Below, in pieces: positions 1 to 8,052 of a DNA stretch of 64,000 nt. The translations under genes and the position numbers were made by a program. The stretch's first letter is position 1; every line of letters begins with the position of its first letter. Under the pieces are notes generated by a model. It saw nothing but the letters and a program-made list of their open reading frames with translations, had not been told where the DNA came from and made no database searches. Source of the stretch: UBA6522 sp963664945 (lineage in GTDB: Bacteria; Pseudomonadota; Gammaproteobacteria; Steroidobacterales; Rariloculaceae); assembly GCA_963664945.1 (NCBI GenBank), contig OY761822.1, positions 4,960,001-5,024,000 on the forward strand. Reading direction: 5' to 3'.

Positions 1-2210
1 TCCACGGCCTTGAACCCGGCTTTGTGGTTGCGCGTGGCAAGGGCAGTCAACCCGTTGGCGACGCCGATCAGATGATCCCGCCGCCAGTCGGGCAACGCCC
101 CGGCGCCGGGCCGGGACCGGATCGTGAGGTCCTTCTGGTGAAAGAGTCGGCGTGCGCGCTTGAGTTCGCCCGCGCGCACCAGCAGCAGGTATTCGTAGGC
201 GTCAAGCAGGTCGGACAATCTCTCAAGGCTGCGATTCTCCGCGGTTTGCCGTCCGGAGGAAAGCACGGAAAACGCGGCCTCCAGACCCTTCTGGGCATAG
301 GCGAGCAAGGCGGCGGTGCCGTAGCCGGCGGCGTACACGTCAAACCAACCATCGTAGTCCTCGGCGTACGCGAGCGCGGCACGCAGCTGTTCGGTCTCGT
401 GTTCGTCGCGCAGATAATGGGCCGCCGCCCGGATGATGTCGGCGACGGCCTTCAGGCCGCTGTCGGCGCCGAAATTGTCCTCGGCCATGTCGTGAGCCTC
501 GTCCAGCGTGGCGATGGCTTCGTTCAGCCGCCCCAGGAACAGGCTCGCCTGGCCTTCGTGGAGAAGGGCGTAGTTCAGACCCAGCACGCAATTGACCTCG
601 CGCATGTAGCGCTGCGACGTCTTGGCGTATTCCAGTGCCTCTTCGAAGGACCCGACGGCCAGCGCACCCACCGCCGCGATCGCGTAGATGATCGACCGGC
701 CGGTGGAATCGGATCGCGTGAGGACCTGCTCCGTGGCGAGGATCGCCTTGATGCTGTCGCTGTCGGAGAGCCGGTCCTCGTAGGCTTCAAGCAGGTTGCC
801 CATGAGCACGGTGTCGCGCCTGAGCGGTGCGGTTGCGTTGGTGCGATCCGAGAGCAGGTGCGAGTTCGTCTCCTTCAGCGACTCGAACAGCTGGTGGGCC
901 TGGGCGATCTCGCCGTCCTTGATGAGCTGGTAGACGCGCGAGACCTGCAATCGCGGGAAACGGCCCAGTTCCGTCAGCGGAAAGTGCGAGATCAGTTGAC
1001 GGTAGCGGGAAATGCCGCCGAAAAGGATCAGCTCCCAGCCCCCGGCGTCTTCAATGATGCGCGCGGCATATTCGAGGTTGCCCGCCAGGCACGCGTGCTC
1101 GACGGCCTGCACGGGCAGTTCGTGTTCCTCGTACCACTGCGCGGCCCGAAGGTGCAGCGCAAACAGTGCGTCGGGCTCGGTGCGCTCCAGAACGTTTTTC
1201 AGGAACTCCGCAAACAGGTGATGGAAGCGATACCAGGCGCGCCCCCGGCCCACCGAGATGATGAGGGAATGCTGCTGCTTGAGCCGCTCGAGCAAGTCAA
1301 GGCAGTCGATTCGTTCGGACAGGCAATTGGCGAGATCGGCGTTGAACCGCTCGACGATGGACGTTCGCCTGAGTACGCGGCGAATGTTGTCCGGAAGATC
1401 CTGATAGACCTGCTGGGCAAAGTAGTCGGCGATGTCGCCGGCGGATCCGGACAACTTGCGCACCACGTCTGCGAGCGAGGCTTCCTCGTGCAGCAGCGAA
1501 CGCGCCATCTGCAACGCCATCGCCCAACCCTCGGTACGCTGCATCAGCGCGGCGATGTCCCGGTCGCTGCCGGAGGTGGCAAGGATTTCCCGCGCCTCCT
1601 CGGTGCTGAACCGCAGATCGTCGGCGGAGAACTCCTGCACCAGGCCGTTGATTTTCAGTGCCGAGTACCGGAATCCGGGCTTGCTGCGGGTGGCGACCGC
1701 GATGTGCGCATGTTCGGGCAGCAGTTCCAGCACGCTCTCGAATACGCGATCCGCGGACGGGCTTCCGGCGCGGTGATAGTCGTCGAAAATGATGGTCAGG
1801 CGGCCCCGGTGCTTGTTGAGCGCGGCCATCACGGCGCGCACCGCCGCATCGGGCGTCACGTCGACCAGACCCTGGTAGGCGAGCTTCTCGAGCGGTCCCA
1901 TGTCCACGCCCGAAAAGCTCAGTGACAGGATCAGGTGCGACAACAACTGATCCGGTTCCCGATCGATCTCGTCGGTGGCAAGCCAGGCGACCTGGCGGCC
2001 GGCCTCCTTCAGGGCATCGGCCCACTGCGACAGCAGCGTGGATTTGCCGTATCCGGCGGGCGTCACGACCAGCGTGAGCACGCCGGCGAGCGTCGCATCG
2101 AGCCGCTGCAGCAGCGTGGACCGGCGGACCTGGGAAACAAGGCTGAACTGCGGCTCGAACTTGCCTTGCAAGAGCCAGGATTCAAAGTCGTCGAGTTGCT
2201 CGTCCATCAT
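1..2210 (-). CDS. MalT-like LuxR-family ATP-dependent transcriptional activator (3' partial)
   Basis: The reading frame is open from ATG 2210 to the left edge, giving the first 736 residues with no stop. A Walker A motif TPAGYGKST lies near residues 47-56 and a Walker B-like LTIIFDDYH near residue 140. These are followed by an NB-ARC/STAND-type ATPase and a long helical, TPR-like region, the order seen in MalT and large LuxR (LAL) regulators. Such proteins are about 900 residues, so the C-terminal LuxR helix-turn-helix should lie beyond the window. The start is an ATG ATG pair at 2210/2207. STAND regulators of this type are usually switched on by ATP and a small inducer and activate catabolic genes; the target here is unknown. 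A long open frame on the opposite strand is a GC-driven shadow. Confidence 0.85.
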   Translation of the reverse strand, partial: MMDEQLDDFESWLLQGKFEPQFSLVSQVRRSTLLQRLDATLAGVLTLVVTPAGYGKSTLLSQWADALKEAGRQVAWLATDEIDREPDQLLSHLILSLSFSGVDMGPLEKLAYQGLVDVTPDAAVRAVMAALNKHRGRLTIIFDDYHRAGSPSADRVFESVLELLPEHAHIAVATRSKPGFRYSALKINGLVQEFSADDLRFSTEEAREILATSGSDRDIAALMQRTEGWAMALQMARSLLHEEASLADVVRKLSGSAGDIADYFAQQVYQDLPDNIRRVLRRTSIVERFNADLANCLSERIDCLDLLERLKQQHSLIISVGRGRAWYRFHHLFAEFLKNVLERTEPDALFALHLRAAQWYEEHELPVQAVEHACLAGNLEYAARIIEDAGGWELILFGGISRYRQLISHFPLTELGRFPRLQVSRVYQLIKDGEIAQAHQLFESLKETNSHLLSDRTNATAPLRRDTVLMGNLLEAYEDRLSDSDSIKAILATEQVLTRSDSTGRSIIYAIAAVGALAVGSFEEALEYAKTSQRYMREVNCVLGLNYALLHEGQASLFLGRLNEAIATLDEAHDMAEDNFGADSGLKAVADIIRAAAHYLRDEHETEQLRAALAYAEDYDGWFDVYAAGYGTAALLAYAQKGLEAAFSVLSSGRQTAENRSLERLSDLLDAYEYLLLVRAGELKRARRLFHQKDLTIRSRPGAGALPDWRRDHLIGVANGLTALATRNHKAGFKAV

Positions 2211-2340
2211 TGTCGTGCGTTGAACGCCGCAAGGTGCGTGCACGCCTGTCGCGCGCGAAATCGGGCATCACCCGCCTGTGGCACGCGACCGGCGGGCAGC
2301 GCCTGCTGCGGCGTCGAGCGCGCGCGGTGCCGTGAGGTTC

Positions 2341-2382
2341 TCACATTACCAGCCCGAGGCAAAGCACGCAGACCCCGTAGGT
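2341..2382 (-). other. Displaced 3' tail of the membrane-protein gene split by the IS
   Basis: Read on the minus strand, this 42-bp stretch continues the frame of the gene at 4462-4797 across the target duplication. It gives the C-terminus INTYGVCVLCLGLVM followed by TGA at 2341-2343. Joining 4480 directly to 2382 restores one uninterrupted frame, so this is the original 3' end of that gene, separated from it by the 2.1-kb insertion. Confidence 0.8.
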
Positions 2383-2400
2383 CAGGGCTATTTCACGCTA
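2373..2400. repeat. Left target duplication and left terminal inverted repeat of the first IS
   Basis: CCCCGTAGGT at 2373-2382 is the 10-bp target-site duplication, repeated exactly at 4470-4479. The element then begins with CAGGGCTATTTCACGCTA (2383-2400), which matches the complement of the right end at 16 of 18 positions. Confidence 0.9.
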
Positions 2401-4469
2401 GCCGGAAGTCGGTGATTTGAGGGGTTGGTCTCGGGGGTCTGGCTTTTCGGCGTTGTTTGGTGTACAACGCGCTGCATGTCGGCGGAATTCGACAAGGCGG
2501 CGGTGGTGGTCGGGGAGGTTGAGGTGCGTCCGGTCCGCGCGGAGGAGCGGCGGCGCTGGGATGCGCTGATGGAGGAGCACCACTACTTGGGTTTTCGGCA
2601 GTTCGCGGGGCGTGGTCTGCGCCATGTTGCGGAGTGGCGCGGGCACTGGCTGGCGCTTTTGGGCTGGCAGTCGGGGGCGTTCAAGTGCGCGCCGCGGGAC
2701 CGCTGGCTGGGCTGGCACCGGTCGGTGCAGTTCCGGCGCCTGCACCTGATCGGGAACAACACGCGGTTTTTGGTGCTGCCGGCGGCGTCGGGGGTGCCCA
2801 ACCTGGCGTCGCGGGCGCTGTCGCGGAGCGTGCGGCGGCTGAGCGGTGACTGGGCGGCGCTGCACGGGCATCCGCTGGAGTTGGCCGAGACGTTCGTGGA
2901 CCCGGCGCGGTTTCGGGGCACGTGCTACGACGCGTCGAACTGGACGCGGGTGGGCCGCACGAAGGGCTTCGCGCGCCACAACGGCTCGTACACGGACCCG
3001 CACCGGGCGCCGAAGGAGATGTACGTGCGGGTGTTGCGTCGGGATGCGCGGCGGCGGCTCGCGGACCCGGCGGACCGCCCGGAGTGGTCGTGTCGGGCGG
3101 TGCCGGTGCGCTACACGCGCGCGGAGTTGCGTTCGCTGCGCGACCTGTTCGCGGAGGTGCCGGACGCGCGCCGCGGGCAGGGCCGCAAGCACCGCCTCGC
3201 GACGGTGCTGGCGATCTGCGCGCTGGCGCGGCTCGCCGGGCAGCACGGCCCGGCGGCGACTGAGCGCTTCGCGAGGAACCTGGAGCAGAAGGAACTGCGC
3301 GCGCTGCACGCTTGGCGCGACCCGGCGGCGGGGCGCTGGGTCGCGCCGTCGGACTCGACCGTCTGCCGGGTGCTGATGAACACCGACCCGGACGCGTTGC
3401 AGGAGGTGCTGTCGCGGTGGGCGGCGCCGCGCCTCGCGGCGGCGGACGACCCTCAGGTGCTGGCCGCCGACGGCAAGCGCATCCGCGGCGCCAACCGGCA
3501 CACCGACGACGCGACGTACTTCGAGACGGTGACGCTGGTTACCCACGCCGGGCGCCCCGTCGCGAGCCGCTGCTGCCGCGACGACGGCGGCGAGATCGCG
3601 GCCCTGTGTGCGCTGCTCGAGGATGTCGACCTGCGCGGCTGCGTACTCACCCTGGACGCCCTGCACGCCACCCGCGACACCGCACGGACCATCGTCGAGA
3701 CGCACGGCGCGGACTACGTGCTGTCGGTCAAGGCGAACTGCCCCGACACCTTCGCCCAACTCACGGCGATCGACTGGGACGGCAACGACGTGCGCCACCA
3801 CGCCGACGAACCCGCGAAGGCGCACGGGCGCATCGAGGCGCGCCGCATCGCCGCGCGCGACCTGCCGCCGAAGACGCTCGGACCCTTCCCCGGCGCCCGC
3901 CAGGCGTTCCGCGTCGTGCGCGAGCGCACCGACGCCAAGACCGGTGCAACCTCGGCCGAGACCGCCTACGGCATCACCACGGTGCCCGCCGAACGCGCCG
4001 CTCCGGCGCGGCTGCTGGCCTGGAACCGCGGCCATTGGCAGGTCGAGAACGCCAACCACTACCGCCGCGACGCCACCATGGGCGAGGACGCCAGCCGCGT
4101 CCGCAAGGGCCACGCACCCGCCAACAACGCCATCTTGAACAACATCGCGCTCGCCGTCGTGTTCCACCGCGGCTTCCGCTACCTGCCCGAGGCGAACCTC
4201 CACTTCATGATGCGCCGCGCAGACGCGCTCGACGCCATCCTGTCCCCGCACTGAGACACCCGGCCCCGCCGCCGCAAACCGCGCCCCCCCGCAAACGTCG
4301 CCGGCGACCCCTCTCCGCGCCGCGTTCCCGGACCCGCTTCCCCACCCACCCGGTGACGAATACGCCGCGCTCCATACACCAGCCCGGAACCCTCCGCACG
4401 CCTTGGCCCCCAAGCGGCCCGCGGAACGTCGCTTAGCCCGGCGTCGATCCGTAGCGTGAAATCACCCTG
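2383..4469 (+). mobile_element. Complete ISAs1-family insertion sequence with DUF4338-fused transposase (2087 bp)
   Basis: The element is bounded by 18-bp imperfect inverted repeats starting CAGGG, typical of ISAs1-family ends, and by an exact 10-bp direct repeat CCCCGTAGGT. It carries one gene (2476-4254) and about 215 bp of non-coding DNA after it. Intact ends, exact target duplication and an uninterrupted transposase indicate a recent, possibly still active insertion. It landed in the last codons of a minus-strand membrane-protein gene and replaced eight C-terminal residues with two. It is about 2.1 kb rather than the usual 1.2-1.4 kb of the family because of the extra N-terminal domain. 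Confidence 0.93.
2476..4254 (+). CDS. ISAs1-family transposase with N-terminal DUF4338 domain
   Basis: This protein of 592 residues has two parts. Residues about 15-205 match DUF4338: RRRWDALMEEHHYLG, GRGLRHVA, and LAETFVDPARFRGTCY followed by DASNW. Residues about 215-592 are an ISAs1 DDE transposase: an associated N-terminal segment (LRDLFAEVPDARRGQGRKH), D332 in DGKRIRGA, D394 in TLDALHA and E524 in VENANH. Ordinary ISAs1 transposases are about 370-380 residues, so the first 200 are an addition. DUF4338 is also the domain of DruA in the Druantia defence system; its role in a transposase is unknown. The start is chosen at ATG 2476 because DUF4338 begins shortly after it, though no strong ribosome site is visible. 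An upstream TTG at 2425 is possible but less likely. Confidence 0.9.
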   Translation: MSAEFDKAAVVVGEVEVRPVRAEERRRWDALMEEHHYLGFRQFAGRGLRHVAEWRGHWLALLGWQSGAFKCAPRDRWLGWHRSVQFRRLHLIGNNTRFLVLPAASGVPNLASRALSRSVRRLSGDWAALHGHPLELAETFVDPARFRGTCYDASNWTRVGRTKGFARHNGSYTDPHRAPKEMYVRVLRRDARRRLADPADRPEWSCRAVPVRYTRAELRSLRDLFAEVPDARRGQGRKHRLATVLAICALARLAGQHGPAATERFARNLEQKELRALHAWRDPAAGRWVAPSDSTVCRVLMNTDPDALQEVLSRWAAPRLAAADDPQVLAADGKRIRGANRHTDDATYFETVTLVTHAGRPVASRCCRDDGGEIAALCALLEDVDLRGCVLTLDALHATRDTARTIVETHGADYVLSVKANCPDTFAQLTAIDWDGNDVRHHADEPAKAHGRIEARRIAARDLPPKTLGPFPGARQAFRVVRERTDAKTGATSAETAYGITTVPAERAAPARLLAWNRGHWQVENANHYRRDATMGEDASRVRKGHAPANNAILNNIALAVVFHRGFRYLPEANLHFMMRRADALDAILSPH

Positions 4470-4479
4470 CCCCGTAGGT
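4452..4479. repeat. Right terminal inverted repeat and target duplication of the first IS
   Basis: TAGCGTGAAATCACCCTG (4452-4469) is the right end, and CCCCGTAGGT (4470-4479) is the second copy of the 10-bp target duplication. Confidence 0.9.
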
Positions 4480-4797
4480 ATTGATTCCGATGGCCGCCGC
4501 CCAGGACAGACGGGACGCATAGTCGGTCGGACCGTACCCGACCACATGGCGGCAGATCCCGAAACGCGCGATCAGCAACACGAAAACCGCGATGAGGGCG
4601 GTCCACGCGCTTCGACCCAGAACGGACCCCGATGCATAGACGAGATACAGGAGCGACATCATGACAATCGCCTGGACCGGTTCGGTCGGGGCAAGTGCAG
4701 GCCTCTTGGCGTCCCTCAGCGCGAGGCTCGCGAGGTTGTAACCGATCGCCAGAATGAAATACAGCCCGACCGCGAAGTTCAATTGCCGCTCGTCCAT
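4462..4797 (-). pseudogene. Small four-helix membrane protein, C-terminus truncated by IS insertion
   Basis: ATG 4797 (MDERQLNFAVG) is preceded by a GAGGG ribosome site and begins a protein of 111 residues with about four hydrophobic segments (for example LYFILAIGYNLASLAL, AWTALIAVFVLLIARF). The IS entered at codon 109. The last native residues INTYG are now followed by AG and a stop inside the IS end, instead of VCVLCLGLVM and TGA preserved at 2341-2382. The loss is small, so the protein may still fold. It lies 26 bp downstream of the MFS gene and ends the TonB receptor/hydantoinase operon, suggesting a membrane partner of that pathway. The family is not recognised. Confidence 0.65.
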
Positions 4798-4823
4798 ACG
4801 TTGCCCTCGTTCAAACCACTCAA

Positions 4824-6201
4824 CTAGCGCTGCCAGGCCAGCGCCCGATCCAGGCTCGCCCTGAAATGCGGCAGTCCCCACCGCAGGGAAAAGGCCGCAA
4901 CCAGCGCCGCCGCGCCGGACACGGCCACCATAGAATAGCGAAGCGCGGCGGGATCACCGAACCAGTAGTCGGTCAACAACGCCACGAGCGTCGGCCCGAA
5001 ACCGATGCCGATCAGGTTCACGGTGAAGAGATAAAATGCGCCCACCTGCCCCCGCATCTCGTTGGGCGCCATTTGCTGCAACGCGGACACGGCCACGCCC
5101 CAGGGCGCGCTGGAGAACAGGATCATCGGCGCCATGACGACGAGAGACAGGTTGGCGCTCGGCATCAGCGGGTAGGCGACGGCCGGCACCACCACCCCCA
5201 CCGCGCACAGCGACGCGGTGCGGAACGGACCGCCGACGCGCCCCCCTCGATCGATGCGATCGGCCATCCAGCCGCCGAGATAGACGCCCGAGCCGCCAAA
5301 AACCAGCAACAGCGCACCGTACGCCACTGCGGCGTCGGAAACGGCCCAGCCGTACGTCCTTGCCAGGAACGTCGGGGTCCACAGCGCCATGCCGTTGACC
5401 AGCAACCCCAGGCAACCGAAACCGACGGCATGGGCCGTGAACGTGCGGGCGTTCAGCCTGAGAAACCGGACGAATTCGGTCAGGGTGACCCCCGGCTTGC
5501 CTTCGGCGTCGTGTGCGCGCAGGCGCTGGCGGCGCAGCGGTTCCCTGATGGTTGCCAGCAGCACCAGCACGAGCGCGCCGGGTGCGGCCACGAAGAAGAA
5601 CACGGTCTGCCACGGCGCCACGGCGCCGAAGACGGGCAGTACAAGATCGGGCATGCCCTCCACGGCGACCACAAGCGCCCCCCCCGACCATGTAGGCGAT
5701 GCCGAATCCCAGGTAGGTGCCCATGACGTACGTGCTGCTCGCCCGGGAAATGAGGTGAGGCCTGAAGTAGTCGGCGATCAGCGAATAGGCCGCCGGATTC
5801 AGCGCCGCCTCACCGAAACCGACACCGACGCGCGCCAGGAACAGATGGGTGAACGTGCGCGCGATGCCGCACGCGGCGGTCATCACGCTCCAGAGCGCGA
5901 CACCGACGGCGATGATGCCCACCCGGTGGCGCCGATCCGCGAGCCGCCCGATGGGAAAACCCATGAGCGTGTAGAAGAGCGCGAACGCGAAGCCGTGCAA
6001 CAGGCTGACCTGGGTATCGGAAACGCCGATGTCGCGCTTGATGGGTTCGATCAGGAGGGTCAGGATGGAACGGTCCACGTAGGAGACGATGTAGGCAAAC
6101 ATCAGCACCGCCACGACATACCAGGCGTAGGGCTCGGGCGGATACGGGAGCGAGCGGGCGTCGCGCGCGGGGCGCTGGTTCGAAGGCGCGGTGCCCGACA
6201 T
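4824..6201 (-). pseudogene. MFS transporter (spinster-like), disrupted by a one-base G-tract frameshift
   Basis: The N-terminal half starts at ATG 6201 and reads through TM1 and the conserved PIGRLADRRHR loop to YMVGG. The frame then shifts at a run of eight C (eight G on the coding strand) at 5678-5685. The downstream half resumes in another frame as ALVVAVEGMPDLVLP and runs to the stop at 4824, with the remaining TM segments. Removing one G restores a single protein of about 458 residues, a normal MFS length. This may be a true slippage mutation, phase variation at the G tract, or a sequencing error. The gene lies 61 bp after the second HyuB and probably imports the substrate of that enzyme. 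Confidence 0.8.
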
Positions 6202-6262
6202 GCCTCAACGGCTCCGTCGGCGCCGAACGGGGCGCCGGACGAGGTGGCGATCCATCATGAAT

Positions 6263-7972
6263 CTACGGCGGTCCACGCCCGGACGGAGTCCCATCGGCGG
6301 TTGCGGCGTCCAGCCCGTAGACGGCCCTTGCCTCTTCGGCACTGATGTAGCCGTTCTTCAGATCGGCCAGAATCCTGGCGCGGGGCCGCTGTCGCGGATC
6401 GCCGAAACCGCCGCCGTTGGCGGTGACGATGCGCACGATATCGCCGCGCGCCAGTTCAAGATTGGCCGCGCGGGGCAACGCGGTGACGCCGCCGTCGGGC
6501 TCAAGCAGCTCAAGGCGGTTGCAGGAACCGTCCTGGCCGCCGGCAACGCCCCAGGGCGGTGTCGCCCGGCGGGTGTATTCGGCTGTCAGCCAGGCCCGCC
6601 TGCCCAGTATCCGGTAGCGCAGATCGATCCCCTTGCCGCCGCGGTACCGGCCGGCCCCGCCCCCTTCGCCGTTCAGGGTGAGTCTTTCGACTTCGATTCC
6701 GTTGCGGGCCTCGTTGATCTCCACCGGGCAATTGAAAGTGTCGCCATGGGATGCGGAGAATTGCGCGTTCTCCCCGTCCTTCAAGGCACTGCCTCCCCAT
6801 CCGCCCACTTCGGGCTCGATGAAGGTGTGATCGGCGCCGCCGACATCCTCGCTGCGAATGAGCGTCGCGCAGATCGAGGAAAAGTGCCCTGCCGGCATTC
6901 TTTCGGGCATGTGCGGCGCCAGAGCCTTGCAGATCAGGTCGCCCGAACGGATCTTGTTCTCGTAGTACAGGCCGACCGCTGCCGGGGCCTCGGCGTGAAA
7001 CAGCGTGCCGGGCGTGGTCAGCAATCTGAGGGGCCGAAAGCTGCCCGCATTGGCCCATTGTTCCGGGGCCACCACCCCCTTGAACGCGGCCTGCGCGCTG
7101 ACCCGGGTGCTGTGCACGGTCGCGTTGAGCGGGCCCGGGTCCTGGGGCGGGTTATCGCGCAGGTCCACGATGAACGCGTCGTCCGTGATGGTGACCGCCG
7201 CTCGGACCACGCGCCCGTCGTCCATCCGGTCCTCGGCGTCGAAGCGGCCCTTGGGAAGCCCTTTCAATCCATTGCGCGAGACCTGCTCGCCGTATTCGAG
7301 ATAGCGGCGGATGGCGTGATCGAGCTGTTCGGCGCCGTACTTGCGGCACAGTTCGCGAAGCCGCTGTTCACCGGTGCGAAGCGCGGAAATTCCGGCCCAC
7401 AGGTCGCCGATGCACTGCTCGGGCAATCGGCTGTTTGCGCGAATGATGTCGAAGAGGGCTTGCACGGCCGTACCTGCCTCGAAGAGCCGCACATCGGGCA
7501 GGATCAGGCCTTCCTGAAACACTTCCGATGCGGATGGCGACAAGGAGCCCGGTGTCATACCGCCCAGATCCAGCCAGTGCCCCTTGCTGGCCGTCCAGGC
7601 GATGAGGCGGTCTTCATGGAAAACGGGCATGGTCAGCGAGACATCGTTGATGTGGCTCACCCCGCCGGTGTACGGATCGTTCGAGATGAACACGTCCCCG
7701 GCGCGCACGTCGCCGCGGAATTTCCCGATGACGGTCTTGACCGCGGGGTCGAGCATGCCGACGAAGCTCGGAATGCCGGCGCCGGCGCTGGCCAGTTCGC
7801 CCTCGGCATCGGTGATGGCCACGCCGAAGTCCAGAACCTCGTAAATGACCGAGCTCATGGCCGCGCGGGCCATGGAGGAGAACATCTCGTCGGTGATGGC
7901 GGTGAGCGAGAGCTGGATGATTTCGGCGGTGAACGGGTCCGGATCGTCGATGAAGCCCGGTGAGTTGTTCAC
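6263..7972 (-). CDS. Hydantoinase B/oxoprolinase family protein (second HyuB copy)
   Basis: The protein has 569 residues and covers the full HyuB domain. N-terminal features are EIIQLSLTAITDEMFSSMARA and SNDPYTGGVSHINDVSL; the C-terminal GGGAGRYRGGKG and TANGGGFGDPRQR are typical. HyuB proteins pair with HyuA in ATP-dependent N-methylhydantoinase, 5-oxoprolinase and acetone/acetophenone carboxylase-type enzymes; B carries out the ring opening or carboxylation after A phosphorylates the substrate. It follows the other HyuB by 80 bp on the same strand. The two copies share the motifs but are clearly diverged, so they are probably different subunits rather than a recent duplication. The substrate cannot be predicted. 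Confidence 0.88.
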   Translation of the reverse strand: MNNSPGFIDDPDPFTAEIIQLSLTAITDEMFSSMARAAMSSVIYEVLDFGVAITDAEGELASAGAGIPSFVGMLDPAVKTVIGKFRGDVRAGDVFISNDPYTGGVSHINDVSLTMPVFHEDRLIAWTASKGHWLDLGGMTPGSLSPSASEVFQEGLILPDVRLFEAGTAVQALFDIIRANSRLPEQCIGDLWAGISALRTGEQRLRELCRKYGAEQLDHAIRRYLEYGEQVSRNGLKGLPKGRFDAEDRMDDGRVVRAAVTITDDAFIVDLRDNPPQDPGPLNATVHSTRVSAQAAFKGVVAPEQWANAGSFRPLRLLTTPGTLFHAEAPAAVGLYYENKIRSGDLICKALAPHMPERMPAGHFSSICATLIRSEDVGGADHTFIEPEVGGWGGSALKDGENAQFSASHGDTFNCPVEINEARNGIEVERLTLNGEGGGAGRYRGGKGIDLRYRILGRRAWLTAEYTRRATPPWGVAGGQDGSCNRLELLEPDGGVTALPRAANLELARGDIVRIVTANGGGFGDPRQRPRARILADLKNGYISAEEARAVYGLDAATADGTPSGRGPP

Positions 7973-8052
7973 GGCCGGCGAACGCCCGCCGGCGCCAACC
8001 CCGCGGCATCGCAGCGCACGTCCCCTTGAAACAGCAACGGAATCATCGTGGT

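Noticed and set aside
24..1925. Long open plus-strand frame of 633 codons
   Set aside because: It is antisense to the MalT-like gene, whose Walker motifs are unmistakable. No family motif is seen; long antisense frames are common at this GC content.
2476..4254. Druantia defence system (DruA)
   Set aside because: DUF4338 is present but fused to a complete DDE transposase with IS ends; no DruB-E or large helicase gene is nearby.
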